Of a stretch of DNA of 58,462 nt, positions 54,795-58,462 are shown piece by piece. The notes below the pieces were generated by a model. The model did no database searches and was not told the origin of the DNA. It worked only from the letters and a program-made list of their open reading frames with translations. The stretch is from contig CALECT010000063.1 of the NCBI GenBank assembly GCA_937949725.1, positions 1 to 58,462 of the forward strand, given 5' to 3'. Made by a program: the position numbers and the translations under genes. Source of the DNA: an uncultured Pseudanabaenaceae cyanobacterium. Its GTDB lineage: Bacteria; Cyanobacteriota; Cyanobacteriia; PCC-9006; JAAUQQ01. Every line of letters starts with the position of its first letter. The stretch's first letter is position 1.

Positions 54795-54838
54795 CAAAGC
54801 CACGAACCGCGCTACCTATAAAGCGATTCGTGGCTTTG
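54795..54838. terminator. Bidirectional terminator between the Rieske and Amt-fusion genes
   Basis: CAAAGCCACGAA (54795-54806) pairs with TTCGTGGCTTTG (54827-54838), 12 bp, with flanking AAAT and TTTAAT. It lies between convergent genes. Confidence 0.85.
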
Positions 54839-54856
54839 TTTAATTTTGCCACCGCC

Positions 54857-57800
54857 TTACAAGGCATCATCTGCAGGAAGTTCAGCTTGCTCCAATAACT
54901 CCTGCCGCATCACCTCAGGTAAACCACTATCCATCGCCGCATCCCCCAAATACAACACCTGCTGACAGCGTGCCAAATAATGCTGAACCACGAGATCCTG
55001 GGGACAATCCTCAGCGCAATCAGCAAAATGTCCCTGGGCCACCTCCACATCTCCCCCATGGAAGAGTGACACCGCAGACTCAAACAAAACCCGGCTGGCA
55101 CGCTTAGCAGCCCGTATCTCCGCAGGGTCGCTATCGTAGACCTCATAGACATCAATAAATCTAGAACGCCCCTTAACCTGCACCCGATCAATGCGACGAA
55201 TCTCAAATTGCTCAGGCCTAGCTAAATCCTCAAAGGTGTACTGCGTAATCAGCAACGGTACCCCGTAACGCTTCGTCAGACCTTCCAAACGAGAAGCTGC
55301 ATTCACAGAATCACCAATGACAGTGCCATCAATGCGACTGCTACTCCCCACCGTCCCCAGCATCATGTCTCCCGTATTGATGCCCAAGCCAATCTGGATC
55401 TTGGCATAGCCCTTTACACTGCGCTCCACGTTGTAATGCGCCAGCCGCTCCAACATCGCCAAACCCGCCTCAACAGCATCATCCGCCGATCGCTGAAACA
55501 GGGCCATGATGGCATCGCCAATGTACTTATCAATAAAGCCGTTATTGCCCGTAATCGCGGGCTCCATCCGGGATAAGTAGCCATTGATAAAGCGGAAGTT
55601 ATCCTCCGGCGTCATCCGTTCACTCAGGGTCGTAAAGTCACGAATATCCGCAAACAGAATCGACATTTTTTGCAGCACCTGATCCCCAGCCGCGATATCT
55701 AGAATCGACTCCTTATCCAAAAGGTCTAAAAACTGTCTCGGCACAAAGCGATTCAACGCCAGGCTCATATTGGCCAAGTACAAATGGGTGCGCAGTCTGG
55801 CCAGCAACTCCTGCTTGCGAATGGGCTTGGTTAGGTAATCATTGGCCCCTTCTTTCAGGCCCTCCAAGACATCGGCCACCTGGGTCTTCGCCGTCAGCAT
55901 CAGCACCGGAAGCTCATTGGCAGGAAAGCGCTTGCGAATCTCAGCACAGACTTCGTAGCCCGTCATGCCAGGCATCATCACGTCCAGCAGCACAAGGTCG
56001 GGGCGATCGCCACCTTCCAAAAGAGCCAAGGCCTCAGGACCACTACTGGCCTGTACCAGCTCGTAATGCTCCAAACTCAAATGCTCCACCAGCACCTTCA
56101 GATTCACTGGCTCATCATCCACCAACAGAATCTTGAAGCGTTTATCATCTTCTCGGAAAGAGCGCCAAGCGGTGGAATCAGCAGCATCAGTCGCAGCCCC
56201 CTCCACCGAATCAGTCAGGGATGACCCGACGCGCTCATCACGACGGGCCTGTTCCGCAGGGAGCATCGTCGGCTCTGCGGGAGGCAACATCGAGCGAACC
56301 TGCCATTCATCTTCTTCGGCCACAGGCGAAACATCGCCTTCTAACGTTGCCCAATCCTCGGGACAAAGCGGTAGCGTAAACCGAAACTGAGAGCCTTCTC
56401 CCACCACTGACTCCACAGCGATCTTGCCACCATGAAGTTTAACTAGCTGCTGGGCAACGGCTAGGCCAAGACCTGTACCACCATACTTCCGCGCCGTTGA
56501 ACCATCTCCCTGTTCAAAGGAGTTAAAAATGCGATCTAGTTTCTCTGGCGCAATGCCAATTCCAGTGTCGGCGATCGTAATCTGTACTTGCCCCGCCGGA
56601 GGAAAATCCGTTGGGACAAAATCAAACTCGCCTGGTTCTTCAAGCACCAACGCCAGCAAGGTCACAGACCCTTGGGGAGTGAACTTAATGGCGTTACCAA
56701 TCAAGTTATAAAGAATTTGCTGAAGTCGGTTGGAATCGGCATAGACCAGAGGCATATCCATGGGGATAGCATTGACGATCTCCAATTTTTTTTTTGAGGG
56801 AAGCGATGCCTGACTCAAGGTGATAATCAAATCCACCATCGTCCGCAAACGCACCGGCCTCATTTGCAACACCAACTGCTGGTGACGCAGTTGGGAAAAG
56901 TCCAAAATATCGTTGATCAGGTTCGCCAAACGTCGGCCACTCTGGGCAATCAGCGTCAGATTTTCTAACTGCTCAGGAGAAACAGGCCCACCTCCTCCAT
57001 CCACCATGGATTCCGCCAAGCCAATCATGCCGTTGAGCGGTGTGCGCAGCTCATGGGAGGTATTGGCTAGAAACTGATCCTTCACCGCATCCATCCGCTT
57101 CAGCTCTGCGTTGGCGGTTGCCAGTTCAACCGTGCGTTCAGCGACCTGCTCTTCCAGCTCGCGATTAAAATTCTTCAGGCGATCGCCGTAAGATTCAACC
57201 GTGGCCATCACTTGGTTATAGCGGCGGGCAATTTTCCCCACCTCGGTAAAAGGCTCTTCCGGCACCCGCAAGCTAAAGTCCTGGGTTCTGGCTTGCTGAT
57301 CCATCACTTGAAACAGGTCATAGACCTCCGTCTTGGCCCCATGTTCAGAAACATTCAGGCCTAACTCTTCTTCCTCCACAGTGACTCGTAGCGGCGTAAT
57401 CCGATTCAACAGGCTCAGCAAAATATAACTAACGCCAAAGGCCCAGACAAAACCCACCCCCACGCCCAAAAGCTGTACGCCCAGCTGAGCATAGCGAGAC
57501 AGGCCAGTTCCCAAAACATCTAGCTGACCAAACAGGGCGACGGACAACGTCCCCCAGGCTCCACAGGCTCCATGGATGGCAACGGCATCAACACCATCAT
57601 CAATGTGCCAACGGTTCATGAGATTAGTCGCCAAAAGCATGACTGCTCCACCGATCGCCCCAATCAGCGCTGCCGAGGGGGTCGACATGACATTGCAACC
57701 CGCCGTAATCGAAACCAAGCCTGCCAAGGAACCATTGATCATGGTCTCCACCCGAGGCATTTTGTTGTAATACCAACCTAAAATCCCAGCCGACAGCAAT

Positions 57801-58462
57801 CCCGTCGTTCCCGCCAAAATCGTTTGCACAATAATGCGGGGAATTTGGTCATCAAAGGACAGAGTGCTGCCCCCGTTGAAGCCCATCCAGCCCAGCCACA
57901 GCAACATGCAACCCAACACAGACAGGGGCAAGTCAGAGCCATTGATCTCATTGGCCTTGCCATCCGGCCCATAGCGCCCGGTGCGGGGGCCAATCACCAA
58001 CAAAGCCGCCAGGGCAACCCAGCCACCCACACTGTGAACCACGGTAGAGCCAGCAAAATCAGCAAAGCCCAGGGAGCCTAGCCAACCACTAATGCCTGCC
58101 CCAGCACCTAATTCTTCAATGCCATTCCAAGCCCAATGGCCATATAGCGGATAAATCAAGCCTGAAATCATCAGGCAAATCAAGAGATAGAGGCTGTAGC
58201 GAACTCGCTCTGACACAGCCCCCGAAACAATGGTTGTGGCCGTGCCACAGAACATCGCTTGAAACAGAAAAAAAGCTGCCAGGCGAGAGGAGTCCGCCAG
58301 TTCTGGCACAAAGTGGGATGCTCCAATCCAACCCGCCTGGGTCGCACCAAACATGACCGCAAACCCGAACCCCCAAAACACCATCACAGAGATGGCGAAA
58401 TCCGTCAGATTTTTAATCGCGACGTTAATGCTGTTTTTAGAGCGCGTTAACCCCGACTCCAA
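54857..58462 (-). CDS. Ammonium transporter-histidine kinase-receiver-class III cyclase fusion (5' end outside window)
   Basis: 1201 residues seen; the start lies beyond base 58462, since the Amt domain begins after its first helices. Residues 1-350 are an Amt channel: Asp135 and His143 in ADFAGSTVVHSVGG match the AmtB recruitment site and pore His, and the second pore His is in AIHGACG. Then a HAMP-like linker, HisKA (phospho-acceptor in SHELRTPLNG), HATPase_c (NLIGNAIKFT, DTGIGIAPEK, GGTGLGLA), a receiver domain (VDDEPVNL, LLDVMMPG, TAKT, LTKP), and a class III adenylyl/guanylyl cyclase (LFADIRDFT and GDAIMAL metal Asp sites, VIGDSVNAASRLEGL). This would couple ammonium binding or flux to phosphorylation and cyclic-nucleotide output. 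An A10 tract lies in the kinase part. Confidence 0.9.
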   Translation of the reverse strand: MESGLTRSKNSINVAIKNLTDFAISVMVFWGFGFAVMFGATQAGWIGASHFVPELADSSRLAAFFLFQAMFCGTATTIVSGAVSERVRYSLYLLICLMISGLIYPLYGHWAWNGIEELGAGAGISGWLGSLGFADFAGSTVVHSVGGWVALAALLVIGPRTGRYGPDGKANEINGSDLPLSVLGCMLLWLGWMGFNGGSTLSFDDQIPRIIVQTILAGTTGLLSAGILGWYYNKMPRVETMINGSLAGLVSITAGCNVMSTPSAALIGAIGGAVMLLATNLMNRWHIDDGVDAVAIHGACGAWGTLSVALFGQLDVLGTGLSRYAQLGVQLLGVGVGFVWAFGVSYILLSLLNRITPLRVTVEEEELGLNVSEHGAKTEVYDLFQVMDQQARTQDFSLRVPEEPFTEVGKIARRYNQVMATVESYGDRLKNFNRELEEQVAERTVELATANAELKRMDAVKDQFLANTSHELRTPLNGMIGLAESMVDGGGGPVSPEQLENLTLIAQSGRRLANLINDILDFSQLRHQQLVLQMRPVRLRTMVDLIITLSQASLPSKKKLEIVNAIPMDMPLVYADSNRLQQILYNLIGNAIKFTPQGSVTLLALVLEEPGEFDFVPTDFPPAGQVQITIADTGIGIAPEKLDRIFNSFEQGDGSTARKYGGTGLGLAVAQQLVKLHGGKIAVESVVGEGSQFRFTLPLCPEDWATLEGDVSPVAEEDEWQVRSMLPPAEPTMLPAEQARRDERVGSSLTDSVEGAATDAADSTAWRSFREDDKRFKILLVDDEPVNLKVLVEHLSLEHYELVQASSGPEALALLEGGDRPDLVLLDVMMPGMTGYEVCAEIRKRFPANELPVLMLTAKTQVADVLEGLKEGANDYLTKPIRKQELLARLRTHLYLANMSLALNRFVPRQFLDLLDKESILDIAAGDQVLQKMSILFADIRDFTTLSERMTPEDNFRFINGYLSRMEPAITGNNGFIDKYIGDAIMALFQRSADDAVEAGLAMLERLAHYNVERSVKGYAKIQIGLGINTGDMMLGTVGSSSRIDGTVIGDSVNAASRLEGLTKRYGVPLLITQYTFEDLARPEQFEIRRIDRVQVKGRSRFIDVYEVYDSDPAEIRAAKRASRVLFESAVSLFHGGDVEVAQGHFADCAEDCPQDLVVQHYLARCQQVLYLGDAAMDSGLPEVMRQELLEQAELPADDAL

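Overview
The window is chromosomal DNA from a cyanobacterium. Photosystem II factors (psb28, thf1/psb29), sipA, sigF, a CAAD-domain protein, a Ycf23-family gene and hetR all point there, as do many GCGATCGC (HIP1) octamers. hetR suggests a filamentous or morphologically complex lineage, but no other heterocyst gene is visible, so nothing here shows heterocysts. Base composition is mostly above 50% GC, with AT-rich islands.

Layout. 1-4300 is an accessory patch: an LRR-Roc-COR (ROCO) GTPase followed by a DUF4926 protein sharing its unusual Gly-Asp-Asn tail motif, then yidD and a MITE-like repeat. 4300-9800 holds regulators and membrane proteins: hetR, an RsbW-like anti-sigma kinase convergent with sigF, a Bax-inhibitor-1 protein and a CAAD thylakoid protein. 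9930-17200 holds a B12-riboswitch-controlled cbiX, sipA, a pair of M16 peptidase subunits, an EI24 membrane protein, psb28 and an unknown protein. 17200-22360 is a core block: thf1, clpP, a Ycf23-family gene, pcrA. 22900-33400 mixes c-di-GMP enzymes, small metabolic genes, an aroE-VOC-cbrC-phzF run and two decayed genes (GNAT; a TetR gene split by a small palindromic insertion). 33900-41100 holds dnaK, dnaG, a GHL10 glycoside-hydrolase-like protein and a Uma2 nuclease. 41100-54800 holds a TPR protein, a SulP transporter, a PATAN protein without receiver, an orphan NRPS formyltransferase-C/condensation-like fragment, a dual peptidoglycan hydrolase, an SRPBCC protein, a fused double PhnE permease, a frameshifted conserved gene, a DsbA-like oxidoreductase and a Rieske lipoprotein. 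The right edge is a very large ammonium-transporter/histidine-kinase/receiver/nucleotide-cyclase fusion that runs out of the window.

Best candidates for something new are: (1) the ROCO gene and its neighbour, which share a 14-residue GDN motif in the pattern of NLR/effector pairs that signal through a common motif, with an AT-rich LRR cassette inside an otherwise GC-rich gene; (2) the Amt-HK-REC-cyclase fusion, a putative ammonium receptor with a cyclic-nucleotide output; (3) dispersed palindromic repeats, one of which has become coding sequence in the linker between two fused PhnE permease halves; and (4) an orphan Ft_C/condensation-like NRPS remnant. All functions are inferred from sequence by eye; no database search was possible.
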